Made by a program: the position numbers and the translations under genes. 64,000 bases of DNA from Bradyrhizobium sp. NAS96.2 (GTDB lineage: Bacteria > Pseudomonadota > Alphaproteobacteria > Rhizobiales > Xanthobacteraceae), in contig NZ_LGHK01000024.1 in the NCBI RefSeq assembly GCF_001908235.1, forward strand, positions 1-64,000. The letters run 5' to 3'. How positions within the stretch are numbered: position 1 is the first letter of the stretch; every line of letters starts with the position of its first letter. Under the pieces are notes generated by a model. The model did no database searches, was not told where the DNA came from, and saw only the letters and a list, made by a program, of their open reading frames with translations. This document shows, piece after piece, positions 26,251 to 34,821 of this stretch.

Positions 26251-26883
26251 ATGACCGAACGGCGAACCTCTTCAATTTCCTCGCGAAAACAGCCGCAACA
26301 GGCCCGCTCGACGGAGCTCGTCGCGGCCATTCTCGATGCTGCTGTTCAGGTTTTGATGAAGGAGGGCGCGCAGCGCTTCACGACGGCCCGGGTCGCCGAG
26401 AAGGCCGGCGTCAGCGTCGGCTCGCTGTATCAGTATTTTCCCAACAAGACCTCGATCCTGTTCCGGCTGCAGAGCGACGAGTGGCGGCAGAACATCGGTC
26501 TGCTGCGCGACATTCTCGAGGACGCCGCGCGGCCGCCATTGGACCGGCTGCGCACGCTGGTGCACGCCTTCATCCGCTCCGAATGCGAGGAGGCCGCGGT
26601 GCGCGTTGCACTCAACGACGCCGCGCCGCTCTACCGCGATGCGCCCGAGGCGCGTGAGGTGCGGGCAGCGGGCGAACGCATCGTCGAGGCCTTCATGCGC
26701 GAAGCACTGCCGGCGACATCAGGCGCGGTGCGCGCGATGGCGGGTGATCTGATCGCGACGACGCTCAGCACGGTGGGCAAGGATTTTTCGGAGAGCCCGC
26801 GAAGTCAGGCCGAGATCGAGAGCTATGCCGACGCCATGGCCGACATGTTCTGCGCGTATCTGAAGGGTCTCGGAAAGCGCTGA
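26251..26883 (+). CDS. TetR/AcrR family transcriptional regulator
   Basis: A 210-residue one-component repressor. The N-terminal helix-turn-helix (residues 20-70) shows ILDAAVQVLMKEGAQRFTTA, VAEKAGVSVGSLYQYFPNKTS, the classic TetR recognition pattern; the rest is a helical ligand-binding domain with a C-terminal TetR_C-like fold. It diverges from the O-methyltransferase gene and probably controls it and itself through the repeats at 26207-26238. The ligand is unknown. It starts at the ATG at 26251. Confidence 0.9.
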   Translation: MTERRTSSISSRKQPQQARSTELVAAILDAAVQVLMKEGAQRFTTARVAEKAGVSVGSLYQYFPNKTSILFRLQSDEWRQNIGLLRDILEDAARPPLDRLRTLVHAFIRSECEEAAVRVALNDAAPLYRDAPEAREVRAAGERIVEAFMREALPATSGAVRAMAGDLIATTLSTVGKDFSESPRSQAEIESYADAMADMFCAYLKGLGKR

Positions 26884-26887
26884 CGGT

Positions 26888-27037
26888 TCAGAGATAGTGC
26901 CTGGCGACCAGCAGGAACCCGAGCACGCCGCCGGTCACAGCGAAAACAGTCACGCCATTGCGGAAACTGACGTAAGCGGCCGACCAATAGGAAGCAGTCG
27001 TGGAGACAGAAGCGGCTTTTTTCGGTTTCTGAGGCAA
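26888..27037 (-). CDS. possible 49-residue single-span membrane protein
   Basis: A short reading frame beginning with TTG at 27037 (AGGA ten bases upstream) encodes PQKPKKAASVSTTASYW, then SFRNGVTVFAVTGGVLGFLL and VARHYL before the stop. The Lys/Pro head followed by one hydrophobic segment and a short tail is what a real small inner-membrane protein looks like, and the other frames here do not look like protein. The stop lies 4 bp from the stop of the TetR gene, tail to tail. Starts other than TTG are not available in frame, so confidence is modest. Confidence 0.42.
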   Translation of the reverse strand: MPQKPKKAASVSTTASYWSAAYVSFRNGVTVFAVTGGVLGFLLVARHYL

Positions 27038-27052
27038 GCTGGTGCATTCCTG

Positions 27053-27088
27053 AAAAAGCGCCGCCACCTGGTCAACTCAGGTGACGGC
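27053..27088 (-). terminator. rho-independent terminator for the minus-strand exported protein gene
   Basis: Read on the minus strand, CGCCGTCACCTG-AGTTGAC-CAGGTGGCGGCG forms an 11- to 12-bp stem with one mismatch, followed by CTTTTTCA. It lies about 115 bp past the stop at 27202. Confidence 0.8.
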
Positions 27089-27201
27089 GCCCGTCTGAGG
27101 GCTTCAGGGCGAAACCCCGACAGAGCGTAGGCCGCGATGATGAACGGTTCGTATACCGCTCGGCGTCGCACGCTCGGAAGGCAGCGCTGAAACGAAGTTC
27201 C

Positions 27202-27585
27202 CTAAAACTGAGCGTAGGCGTTGCGGAACGCGATGGCGCCGGCGAGCGAACGCGGCCGCGTGCGCACGGCGTGTCCATCGTTGCCGCTCTGCACGATCCA
27301 CTGGCCATTCTCGTGGCCCACGATCTTGCCGACGTGATGACGCCAGACGACGATCGCGCCGACCGAAGGGCCGCCGGCATTGGAGCCGTATCGCGCCCAC
27401 GATCGCGCCAGATTGTATTGCGGACCCGGATCGCTGCCGACCTGCGTGCGCATGAACCATCCGCACCACGCAGCGGGGCGACCGGAATGTGCATAATGCC
27501 GATGATGGTGATGACGGCCGCGCGCTTCAGCGGCAGACGAGGCGAAGGCCAAAAGCACGGCGACAGCCGCGAGAGTTTTACGCAT
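27202..27585 (-). CDS. exported CHAP/NlpC-P60-like protein with His-rich head
   Basis: A 127-residue secreted protein. A signal peptide ends near SSAAEA and is followed by a His-rich stretch RGRHHHHRHYAH (residues 22-33). The core has AWCGWFMRTQ with Cys41 and VWRHHVGKIVGHENGQW with His84, in the spacing seen in small CHAP-like cysteine amidases (the TIGR02594-like pattern). It may cleave peptidoglycan or be a relative without activity. The His cluster could bind metal. The ATG at 27585 is preceded by AGAGGAC. A strong terminator follows at 27053-27088. Confidence 0.68.
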   Translation of the reverse strand: MRKTLAAVAVLLAFASSAAEARGRHHHHRHYAHSGRPAAWCGWFMRTQVGSDPGPQYNLARSWARYGSNAGGPSVGAIVVWRHHVGKIVGHENGQWIVQSGNDGHAVRTRPRSLAGAIAFRNAYAQF

Positions 27586-28293
27586 TACAAAGTCCTCTTG
27601 TTGTTGGCAGACCATCCGTGTTGTGGGGGGAGGCGCAGCGATGATCTGCGATTTGTTGCGAAGCGGCCGCATCGGCCGGACGACGCAAAACAGAGGCGGT
27701 ACATGGCCCGCCCGGGCCTTTAAGAAACGGGCTATGGCCAAAATATGACGGCAATTTCCGTCCGGCGGTCGAGATCTTTCCGAAGATGTCAGATGCGGCC
27801 ATGCGACGGCCGCCATGTTCTGCGCCCGTCTCAACAGTCTCGCGCAGCGCTGAGGCCGTTGGTGCGATTTGCACTGCACATAGCAATGCGTGATCGCATG
27901 GTCTCAAATCCCATGCCGATTTGGTTTTGCCGGACGCGCTTCGCGTTCGCAGCCAAAGCGCGGCGGCGCCACGCGACACAAAGCGCAGCTGTTGATCAGG
28001 CTCCGTGATCGGTTGGGGTCGATCGCGTTCGCCTTGCTTTGACGAGCTGACGCGAGACGGGCGTGGGCGTCGGCCATCGCTCGTTTCAGATGGCGCAAGG
28101 CGCTCCGGGCTCGGCGTTCTATTCTCGCGCTGAACGTTCAGTAAAACACAGTACTAAACACCGAGCTGAGCCTGACCTGGTGTTTTCCATCATCCGGTGT
28201 TGCTGCAGTGCGAACGAATGGCCTCAGCAGGTGTGCTCAATCGGTCATTCTTCGCGGCTCGCAAGAAACCGGCTTGACGAGTTCCTGAATTTA
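27586..28293. other. long intergenic region, no gene seen
   Basis: About 700 bp between the minus-strand exported protein and the ABC operon. Open frames present are short, lack ribosome-binding sites and read as non-coding; I could find no tRNA or recognised riboswitch. The stretch 28130-28170 is locally AT-rich with AGTACTAAAC, similar to half of the inverted repeat at 28294, and may be a second regulatory site. Confidence 0.5.
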
Positions 28294-28312
28294 GTAATAC
28301 GTTTAGTATTAC
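28294..28312. promoter_or_regulatory. perfect inverted repeat upstream of the ABC/dha operon
   Basis: GTAATAC-GTTTA-GTATTAC is a perfect 7-bp-arm palindrome in an AT-rich patch 188 bp before the binding-protein start. It is the best operator candidate for the whole 10-kb operon. The protein that binds it is not obvious; the small HTH-like protein at 37158 is one possibility. Confidence 0.55.
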
Positions 28313-28499
28313 AAGAACGATAAACATCACGCATCGAGCCGATGTGTGGGAGGAGCCCAGCCATCCGGACCGCAATGTCCGGACGCGTTCCGTCTCGCTC
28401 TCCATCATCGCTCATCAACTCGGTTTCGGAGTGTCGGCGTCAATCCGGCAGGATGCGCCGAGCGGGTTAGGTGCTTCAACGATAGGGAGGAAATGGATT

Positions 28500-29858
28500 A
28501 TGCGAACATTGGGATGGTTGCGTAGTACGGCGGCGTCCGCGGTCGTTGCGGTTGCCGCACTCGGAGTTCTCGGCGGCGGGCAAGCCGCGGCACAAGGCAA
28601 GCAGCTCACGCTGTGCTGGGCGGCATGGGATCCGGCCAACGCGCTGGTCGAGCTGGGCAAGGACTTCACCAAGCAATCCGGCATCGAGATGAAATACGAG
28701 TTCGTCCCCTGGACGAGCTACGCCGATCGCTTCCTCAACGAGCTCAACTCCCACGGCAAGCTCTGCGACCTGATCATCGGCGACAGCCAGTGGATCGGCG
28801 GCGCCGCCGAGAACAAATGGTACGTCAAGCTCAACGACTTCTTCGACAAGGAGAAGATCTCGATGGACGACTTCGTCCCGGCGACCGTGGTCGGCTACTC
28901 GCAATGGCCGAAGAACACGCCGAACTACTGGGCGCTGCCGGCGATGGCCGACGCGGTGGGCTGGACCTACCGCAAGGACTGGTTCTCGCGGCCCGAGATC
29001 CAATCCGCGTTCAAGGCCAAGTACGGCCGCGACCTGGCGCCGCCGAAGACCTATGACGAGCTGAAGCAGATCGCCGAGTTCTTCCAGGGCCGCGAGATCG
29101 ACGGCAAGAAGGTCTACGGCGCCTACATCTTCACCGAGCGCGGCTCGGAAGGCATCACGATGGGCGTGACCAATGTGCTCTACAATTACGGCTTCGCCTA
29201 CGACAACCCGAAGAAGCCGTATCAGATGCAGGGCATCGTCAATTCGGCCGACGCGGCCAAGGGGCTCGAGTTTTACAAGGAGCTCTACAAGTGCTGCACC
29301 GCGCCGGGCATGACCAACGCCTACATGCAGGAAGGCCTCGATGCCTTCAAGTCCGGCCAGGTCGCGATGCAGATGAACTGGTTCGCGTTCTTCCCCGGCC
29401 TCTACAAGGATCCGAATGTCGGCGGCGACAAGATCGGCTTCTTCGTCAATCCGGCCGGCCCGAAGGGGCATTTCACGCAGCTCGGCGGCCAGGGCATCTC
29501 GGTGGTGGCAACCTCCGACCACAAGGACGACGCGCTTGCCTACATCAAGTGGTTCGCGCAGCCTGCCGTGCAGCAGAAATGGTGGCAGATCGGCGGCTAC
29601 TCGGCGCTGAAGGCGGTGGTCGACGCGCCCGACTTCCCCAAGAGCGCGGCGTTCGCGCCGCAGTTCCTGGAGTCGATGGGCATCGTCAAGGACTTCTGGG
29701 CCGAGCCGTCCTACGCGCAGCTGCTGCTCGACATGCAGAAGCGGGTGCATGACTACGTCGTCGCCGACAAGGGTACGGCGCAGCAGGCGCTGGATCTCCT
29801 GGTCAAGGACTGGACCAAGGTCTTCAAGGAGCAGGGCAAGGAAGTCGCCTCGCAATAG
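28500..29858 (+). CDS. ABC transporter substrate-binding protein, carbohydrate/polyol type
   Basis: A 452-residue family 1 extracellular solute-binding protein. A signal peptide (STAASAVVAVAALGVLGGG, ending AAAQG) precedes KQLTLCWAAWDPANALVEL and the two-lobed sugar-binding fold. It is the first gene of an operon with two permeases, two ATPases and dihydroxyacetone kinase genes. The architecture resembles the rhizobial glycerol importer GlpV-PQST, so glycerol, dihydroxyacetone or a related short polyol is the likely ligand (inference). AGGGAGGAA precedes the ATG at 28500. An intercistronic hairpin follows the stop. Confidence 0.87.
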   Translation: MRTLGWLRSTAASAVVAVAALGVLGGGQAAAQGKQLTLCWAAWDPANALVELGKDFTKQSGIEMKYEFVPWTSYADRFLNELNSHGKLCDLIIGDSQWIGGAAENKWYVKLNDFFDKEKISMDDFVPATVVGYSQWPKNTPNYWALPAMADAVGWTYRKDWFSRPEIQSAFKAKYGRDLAPPKTYDELKQIAEFFQGREIDGKKVYGAYIFTERGSEGITMGVTNVLYNYGFAYDNPKKPYQMQGIVNSADAAKGLEFYKELYKCCTAPGMTNAYMQEGLDAFKSGQVAMQMNWFAFFPGLYKDPNVGGDKIGFFVNPAGPKGHFTQLGGQGISVVATSDHKDDALAYIKWFAQPAVQQKWWQIGGYSALKAVVDAPDFPKSAAFAPQFLESMGIVKDFWAEPSYAQLLLDMQKRVHDYVVADKGTAQQALDLLVKDWTKVFKEQGKEVASQ

Positions 29859-29883
29859 CAGGCGCCAACACTTCACCTGAACT

Positions 29884-29913
29884 GGCTTCCCCGAGGGCCG
29901 CCCCGGGGGAGCC
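29884..29913 (+). terminator. intercistronic hairpin after the binding-protein gene
   Basis: GGCTTCCCCG and CGGGGGAGCC pair over 10 bp with one G-U and a 10-base loop, 25 bp past the stop and before the first permease. No T-run follows, so it probably stabilises the upstream mRNA or attenuates rather than fully terminates, which fits the excess of binding protein over permease that importers need. Confidence 0.6.
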
Positions 29914-29928
29914 GAACCAGCCCAGCCG

Positions 29929-30900
29929 ATGGATACGATGACGACGATCTCGCAACCCGATGCTACGATGCCAGGCGTGAGCACGCCTGCCAAATCCCGC
30001 GACGCCCGGCGCGTCCGCGGCCTGTCGGACCGGGCCATTGCCTGGCTGTTCGTCGCGCCGACGATCGCGCTGCTGCTCGCGATCAACATCTTTCCGCTGA
30101 TCTGGATGATCCGGCTGTCCTTCACCAACCTCAACCTCAGCATGTCCTATCTGCCGCTGCGGTTCGTTGGCCTCGACAATTTCAGGGACATCCTCACCGA
30201 CGAGGACGTCTGGTTCCGGCTGCAGACCACGGCGCAGTTCGTGATCTCATCGGTCGTGTTGCAGGTGGTCGTCGGGTTCGGCCTCGCGCTCCTGATCAAC
30301 CGCCAGTTTCGCGGCCACAGTTTCTGGACCACGATCATCCTGCTGCCGATGATGCTGTCGCCGGCGGTGGTCGGCAATTTCTGGACGCTGCTGCTGCAGC
30401 CGCAGATCGGCCCCTTCAACTATCTGATCAGCCTGTTCACCGGCGTGCCGCCGAGCTCGTTCAGCATGACCGGGCAGGTGTCGCTCGCGCCGTGGACCAT
30501 CGTGCTGGTCGATACCTGGATGTGGGCGCCCTACGTCATGCTGATCTGCCTCGCCGGGCTGCGCTCGATCCCCGATTACATCTACGAGGCGGCGGAAGTC
30601 GATCGCGCCTCGGCATGGCGGCAGTTCTGGTCGATCACGCTGCCGATGACGGTGCCGTTCCTGATGCTCGCGGTCCTGTTCCGCGCCATCGAGAACTTCA
30701 AGATGTTCGACATGGTCAATTTGCTGACCTCGGGCGGGCCGGGCTCGACCACCGAGCTGGTGTCGATCTCGCTGAAGCGCGCGGCGTTCGAGAAATGGCG
30801 CACTGGCTATTCCTCGGCGCTCGCCATCATCCTGTTCGTGACCGTGTTCGGTGCCGCCAACATCTATGTCAAGACGCTCAACAAGGTGAAGCAACGATGA
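29929..30900 (+). CDS. ABC transporter permease (MalF/UgpA type)
   Basis: A 323-residue inner-membrane permease with six membrane segments (first at about residues 35-60, IAWLFVAPTIALLLAINIFP). The cytoplasmic EAA loop, which contacts the ATPase, reads YEAAEVDRASAWRQFWSITLP near residue 225, slightly longer than the part quoted in most motifs. It pairs with the MalG-type permease at 30897, whose ATG overlaps this stop (ATGA). It carries the ligand handed over by the binding protein at 28500. Confidence 0.9.
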   Translation: MDTMTTISQPDATMPGVSTPAKSRDARRVRGLSDRAIAWLFVAPTIALLLAINIFPLIWMIRLSFTNLNLSMSYLPLRFVGLDNFRDILTDEDVWFRLQTTAQFVISSVVLQVVVGFGLALLINRQFRGHSFWTTIILLPMMLSPAVVGNFWTLLLQPQIGPFNYLISLFTGVPPSSFSMTGQVSLAPWTIVLVDTWMWAPYVMLICLAGLRSIPDYIYEAAEVDRASAWRQFWSITLPMTVPFLMLAVLFRAIENFKMFDMVNLLTSGGPGSTTELVSISLKRAAFEKWRTGYSSALAIILFVTVFGAANIYVKTLNKVKQR

Positions 30901-31859
30901 CCGCTGCCGCCACCAGATCCACCGCGCATTCGATCGTCGAAGCCTCGCCGCGCACCAAGGCGTTCGCCGGCGGCCTCGTCATCCTCTATGCCGTGATCAC
31001 GATCCTGCCGCTGCTGTGGATCGTCGCCACCGCGTTCAAGTCGCAGAGCGATGCCATCGCCTATCCGCCCAAGGTGATCTTCGAGCCGACCCTCGAAGGC
31101 TATGTCAACCTGTTCACCGTGCGGACGCGCCAGACGCCGGATTTCATCGCCAAGCTGCCGCCGCCCGAGACCTGGTACGACCAGCTGGTGCGCAAGCGGG
31201 ACATGGTCATCGCCGGGCCGTCGAAGGTCGTGCCGCGCTTCGTCAACTCGCTGATCATCGGCTTCGGCTCGACCTTCCTCGCGGTTTTCCTCGGCACGCT
31301 CGCGGCCTATGCGTTCTCGCGCTTCCGCATACCCCTGGCTGACGACCTGCTGTTCTTCATCCTCTCGACGCGCATGATGCCGCCGGTCGCGGTCGCGATC
31401 CCGATCTATCTGATGTACCGGCAGCTCAACCTGACCGACACGCGGCTCGGCATGATCCTGCTCTACACCGCCGTGAACGTCTCGCTCGCGGTCTGGCTGC
31501 TCAAGGGCTTCATCGACGAGATCCCGCGCGAGTATGAGGAAGCGGCGCTGGTCGACGGCTATACGCGGCTGCAGGCGCTGCGCAAGGTGGTGTTGCCGCA
31601 GGCCGTCACCGGCATCGCTGCGACCGCGATCTTCTGCCTGATCTTCTCCTGGAACGAATATGCCTTCGCGGTGCTGCTGACCAGCGGCGAGGCGCAGACC
31701 ATGCCGCCCTTCATCCCCTTCATCATCGGCGAGGGCGGGCAGGACTGGCCGGCGGTTGCCGCCGCGACCACGCTGTTCGTCGTCCCGATCGTCATGTTCA
31801 CCGTGCTGCTCCGCAAGCACCTGCTGCGCGGCATCACCTTCGGAGCGGTGCGCAAATGA
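30897..31859 (+). CDS. ABC transporter permease (MalG/UgpE type)
   Basis: A 320-residue inner-membrane permease. Membrane segments begin at VILYAVITILPLLWIVATAF. The EAA loop reads YEEAALVDGYTRLQALRKVV. An inserted periplasmic stretch (residues about 75-110, TPDFIAKLPPPETWYDQLVR) between the first two spans is typical of glycerol/sorbitol-type MalG relatives. Its start overlaps the upstream permease stop, and its own stop overlaps the ATG of the 66-residue membrane protein, so all three are translationally coupled. Confidence 0.9.
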   Translation: MTAAATRSTAHSIVEASPRTKAFAGGLVILYAVITILPLLWIVATAFKSQSDAIAYPPKVIFEPTLEGYVNLFTVRTRQTPDFIAKLPPPETWYDQLVRKRDMVIAGPSKVVPRFVNSLIIGFGSTFLAVFLGTLAAYAFSRFRIPLADDLLFFILSTRMMPPVAVAIPIYLMYRQLNLTDTRLGMILLYTAVNVSLAVWLLKGFIDEIPREYEEAALVDGYTRLQALRKVVLPQAVTGIAATAIFCLIFSWNEYAFAVLLTSGEAQTMPPFIPFIIGEGGQDWPAVAAATTLFVVPIVMFTVLLRKHLLRGITFGAVRK

Positions 31860-32056
31860 GCGGCTCTGTGATTGCCAAAGGTGGCGTAGCGCGCTGGTTC
31901 CGTCGCGGGCCGTGGGAGTCCGTCGCGATGACCCTGATCGGAGGCGGCATCATCATGCTGGTGCAGCCCTGGTCGATCGATCTCTACAGCTACTCCTTCG
32001 TGACGATCCTGGCCGGCACGGTCGGCTTCGTCATCGTCAGCCATTTTCCGGAATAG
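31856..32056 (+). CDS. 66-residue two-span membrane protein in the ABC operon
   Basis: A small protein with a basic head (GVARWFRRGPW) and two hydrophobic segments (SVAMTLIGGGIIMLVQPW and SYSFVTILAGTVGFVIVSHF). It is coupled to the second permease by an ATGA overlap and ends 4 bp before the first ATPase. It does not match DUF2160, the small membrane protein I know from rhizobial glycerol operons. It may be an accessory transporter subunit; the function is unknown. Confidence 0.75.
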   Translation: MSGSVIAKGGVARWFRRGPWESVAMTLIGGGIIMLVQPWSIDLYSYSFVTILAGTVGFVIVSHFPE

Positions 32057-32060
32057 GGCC

Positions 32061-33158
32061 ATGGCACAGATCCGCATCGAAAACCTGCGCAAGTCGTTCG
32101 ATCAGTTCACCGCGGTGGAAGGCTCGACGTTTACGATCGACGACGGCACGTTCTTCGCGATGCTCGGGCCCTCCGGCTGCGGCAAGACCACGACCTTGCG
32201 CATGATCGCCGGCCTCGAGCTGCCGACCGAGGGTAAGATCCTGCTCGACGGCGAGGATGTCACCTTCCACCGCGCTGCCGCCCGCGATATCGCGTTCGTG
32301 TTCCAGCTGTTCGCGCTCTATCCGCACATGAATGTCGGAGAGAACATCGGTTTCCCCCTGAAGTGCCAGGGCATGGCGAGGCGCGAGATCCGCGAGCGGG
32401 TGCAGGAGACCGCGCGGATGCTGCGGATCGAGCATCTGCTGTCGAGCAAGACCTCGAAACTCTCCGGCGGCGACCGGCAGCGCGTCGCGCTCGGGCGCGC
32501 CATGGTGCGGCGGCCGAAGGCGTTCCTGATGGACGAGCCGCTCGGCGCGCTCGACGCCGAGTTTCGCCATTTGATGTGCGGCGAACTGCGTGACCTGCAT
32601 GATCGCATCAAGGCGACCACGGTCTATGTCACGCACGACCAGCTCGAGGCGATGTCGATGGCCGATCAGATCGCCGTCATGAACAAAGGTCGCGTCGAGC
32701 AGATCGGCACGCCGCAGGAGGTCTATGACCGGCCCGCCAGCATGTTCGTCGCCGACTTCATCGGCTCGCCGCCGATGAACTTCCTGCGCTTCGAGGGCGG
32801 CCTGCGATCCGGCGATCGCGCGGTCAGCTTCCATGAAACGAGGCTTGCGGTGCCGGAGATTCGCGAGGACCGCGCCCGCGCGCCGCTGGCGCTCGGCGTT
32901 CGTCCGGAGCATATCCGCTTCGCCGACGCGGGCGCCGTGCGCGGCGAGGTGTTCGGCGCGGAATATCTCGGCACCACCCAGATCGTCACCGTCGACACGG
33001 CCTATGGCCGGGTCGCGGCGCGGCTGCCCTCCAGCGCGTCGGTGCGGATCGGCGAGACCATCGGGCTCGAATTCAATGCCGAGCGGCTGGCGCTGTTCGA
33101 CGTCGGCAGCGGCCTCGCGATCAGGACCGCCAGCGAAGAGGGCCCGCGCCATGGCTGA
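32061..33158 (+). CDS. ABC transporter ATP-binding protein (MalK/UgpC type), first copy
   Basis: A 365-residue ATPase with Walker A GPSGCGKTT, Q-loop FVFQLFALYPHM, Walker B AFLMDEPLGALD, H-loop VTHDQ, and a C-terminal TOBE/MOP regulatory domain from about residue 240. The signature reads LSGGDRQRVALGRAM; the D replaces the usual Q or E of LSGGQ, a mild variant. Together with the second ATPase at 33151 it would form a heterodimeric motor, as in the glycerol GlpST system. A four-base gap separates it from the small membrane protein. Confidence 0.9.
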   Translation: MAQIRIENLRKSFDQFTAVEGSTFTIDDGTFFAMLGPSGCGKTTTLRMIAGLELPTEGKILLDGEDVTFHRAAARDIAFVFQLFALYPHMNVGENIGFPLKCQGMARREIRERVQETARMLRIEHLLSSKTSKLSGGDRQRVALGRAMVRRPKAFLMDEPLGALDAEFRHLMCGELRDLHDRIKATTVYVTHDQLEAMSMADQIAVMNKGRVEQIGTPQEVYDRPASMFVADFIGSPPMNFLRFEGGLRSGDRAVSFHETRLAVPEIREDRARAPLALGVRPEHIRFADAGAVRGEVFGAEYLGTTQIVTVDTAYGRVAARLPSSASVRIGETIGLEFNAERLALFDVGSGLAIRTASEEGPRHG

Positions 33159-34176
33159 TGTCACCCTGCGCAATGTCAACAAGCGCTTCGGCGCGATAGA
33201 GGCTGTCCGCGACCTCTCGCTGACGGTGAGCGATGGCGAGTTCCTGGTCCTGCTCGGACCGAGCGGCGCCGGTAAGACCACGACGCTGCGGCTGATCACC
33301 GGACTGGAGAGCCCTGATACCGGCTCGGTCATGATCGACGGCCGCGACGTGACGCACGATCCGCCGGGGTCGCGGGACATCGCCTTCGTATTCCAGCAAT
33401 ATTCGCTGTATCCGCATCTCACGGTCTACGACAATCTGGCGTTTCCGCTGCGCTCGCCGGCGCGGCGGGTGGCGGAGCCGATCATCCGCAAGCGCGTCGA
33501 GCAGACCGCGGAGCTGCTGCATATCGCAAGCAAGCTGAACAACCGCGCCACGCGGCTGTCTGGTGGCGAAATGCAGCGCGTGGCGATCGGCCGTGCCCTG
33601 GTCCGCGATCCCTCGATCTATCTAATGGACGAGCCGCTGTCCTCGCTGGACGCCAAGCTCCGCAGCGAGCTTCGGCTCGAGCTCAAGCGGATCCAGATCG
33701 AGCTCGGCGCGACCATCCTCTATGTCACCCACGATCAGGTCGAAGCGATGACGATGGCCTCGCGCATCGGCGTGATCAAAGACGGCCGGTTGCTTCAGCT
33801 TGGCACGCCGCGGGAGATCTACGAAAGCCCGTCCAGCAGCTACGTCGCCTCGCGGCTCGGCACGCCCCAGATCAACTTCCTGCCGGCGCGCCTGCTCGCC
33901 GACGTCGCGATGCCGCCGGGAACCGAGACGGTCGGCATCCGCACCGAGCATCTTCAGCTCGCCGCGCGCAATGGCGGGCAGATGGTCGGCCGCGTACATC
34001 GGGTCGAGCACCTCGGCGAGCAGAATCATATTCATCTGGACTATAAGGGCGAGACGCTGGTGACGCTGGCGGATCCGCATCGGCCGCTGCGGGCCGGCCA
34101 GGAGGTCGATTTGCATCTGGTGCATCCGTTGTGTTTCGACCGTGCAGGGCAGCGCATAGCTGCGGCGGTTCATTAG
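33151..34176 (+). CDS. ABC transporter ATP-binding protein (MalK/UgpC type), second copy
   Basis: A 341-residue ATPase: Walker A GPSGAGKTT, Q-loop FVFQQYSLYPHL, signature LSGGEMQRVAIGRAL, Walker B IYLMDEPLSSLD, H-loop VTHDQ and a C-terminal TOBE domain. Its ATG lies inside the end of the first ATPase gene (overlap of 8 bp). Two different MalK-type ATPases in one importer operon point to a heterodimeric motor like glycerol GlpS/GlpT. dhaL follows 21 bp downstream. Confidence 0.9.
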   Translation: MADVTLRNVNKRFGAIEAVRDLSLTVSDGEFLVLLGPSGAGKTTTLRLITGLESPDTGSVMIDGRDVTHDPPGSRDIAFVFQQYSLYPHLTVYDNLAFPLRSPARRVAEPIIRKRVEQTAELLHIASKLNNRATRLSGGEMQRVAIGRALVRDPSIYLMDEPLSSLDAKLRSELRLELKRIQIELGATILYVTHDQVEAMTMASRIGVIKDGRLLQLGTPREIYESPSSSYVASRLGTPQINFLPARLLADVAMPPGTETVGIRTEHLQLAARNGGQMVGRVHRVEHLGEQNHIHLDYKGETLVTLADPHRPLRAGQEVDLHLVHPLCFDRAGQRIAAAVH

Positions 34177-34197
34177 AGGGGCGAGAGGATCGAAGAG

Positions 34198-34821
34198 ATG
34201 TCGGTGCCATCAGAGACATTCAAATCGTTGGTCAAGGCGGCCGCAGAGCAGGTCATCGCCAGCGCGCCGGAGCTGACGAGCCTCGATCAGGCGATCGGCG
34301 ACGGCGACCATGGGACCAACATGAAGCGCGGTTGCGAGGCCGTGCTCGGCAAGCTCGATGCGATCTCGGCGCAGCCGCTCGACGAAGCGTTCAAGATGAT
34401 CGGCAAGACCCTGGTGATGACGGTAGGCGGCGCCTCCGGGCCGCTCTATGGCAGCTTCTTTCTGGCCGCGGGCGAGGCGCTCTCGCACGACAAGCACCTG
34501 CCCGAGGATCTCGCCGATGTCTTCGGCAGCGCGGTGAACGCAGTGAGCGCGCGCGGCCGCTCGCATGTCGGCGAGAAGACGATGCTGGATGTGCTGGTTC
34601 CCGTGCTGGAGACGTTGAAGACGGCGGCCGGCCAGCCGGATCTGATTGCGCGTGTGCGCACCACCGCGACCGAGGCGGTCGAACGGACCGCGCCGATGCA
34701 GGCCACCAAGGGGCGCGCCTCGTTCCTCGGCGCGCGCAGCGTCGGGCATGTCGATCCCGGCGCGCGGTCGAGCTGCGTGCTGGTGCAGGCGGTGTGTGCG
34801 GGCCTGGAGGCACGGGCATGA
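34198..34821 (+). CDS. dhaL: dihydroxyacetone kinase ADP-binding subunit DhaL
   Basis: A 207-residue subunit that holds ADP/ATP as a fixed cofactor and passes phosphate to dihydroxyacetone on DhaK. The metal- and nucleotide-binding motif is clear: Asp30, then GDGDHGTNM with Asp35, Asp37 and His38. Later motifs TVGGASGPLYGS and KGRASFLGARSVGHVDPGA (19 residues) are standard for DhaL. It belongs to the PEP-dependent type because dhaM, HPr and enzyme I follow. Its stop overlaps the dhaM start (ATGA). Confidence 0.94.
   Translation: MSVPSETFKSLVKAAAEQVIASAPELTSLDQAIGDGDHGTNMKRGCEAVLGKLDAISAQPLDEAFKMIGKTLVMTVGGASGPLYGSFFLAAGEALSHDKHLPEDLADVFGSAVNAVSARGRSHVGEKTMLDVLVPVLETLKTAAGQPDLIARVRTTATEAVERTAPMQATKGRASFLGARSVGHVDPGARSSCVLVQAVCAGLEARA

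Noticed and set aside
20458-28312. A mobile genomic island around the TIR locus
   Set aside because: No integrase, tRNA, insertion sequence, direct repeat ends or strong composition change was seen; the region looks accessory by gene content only.
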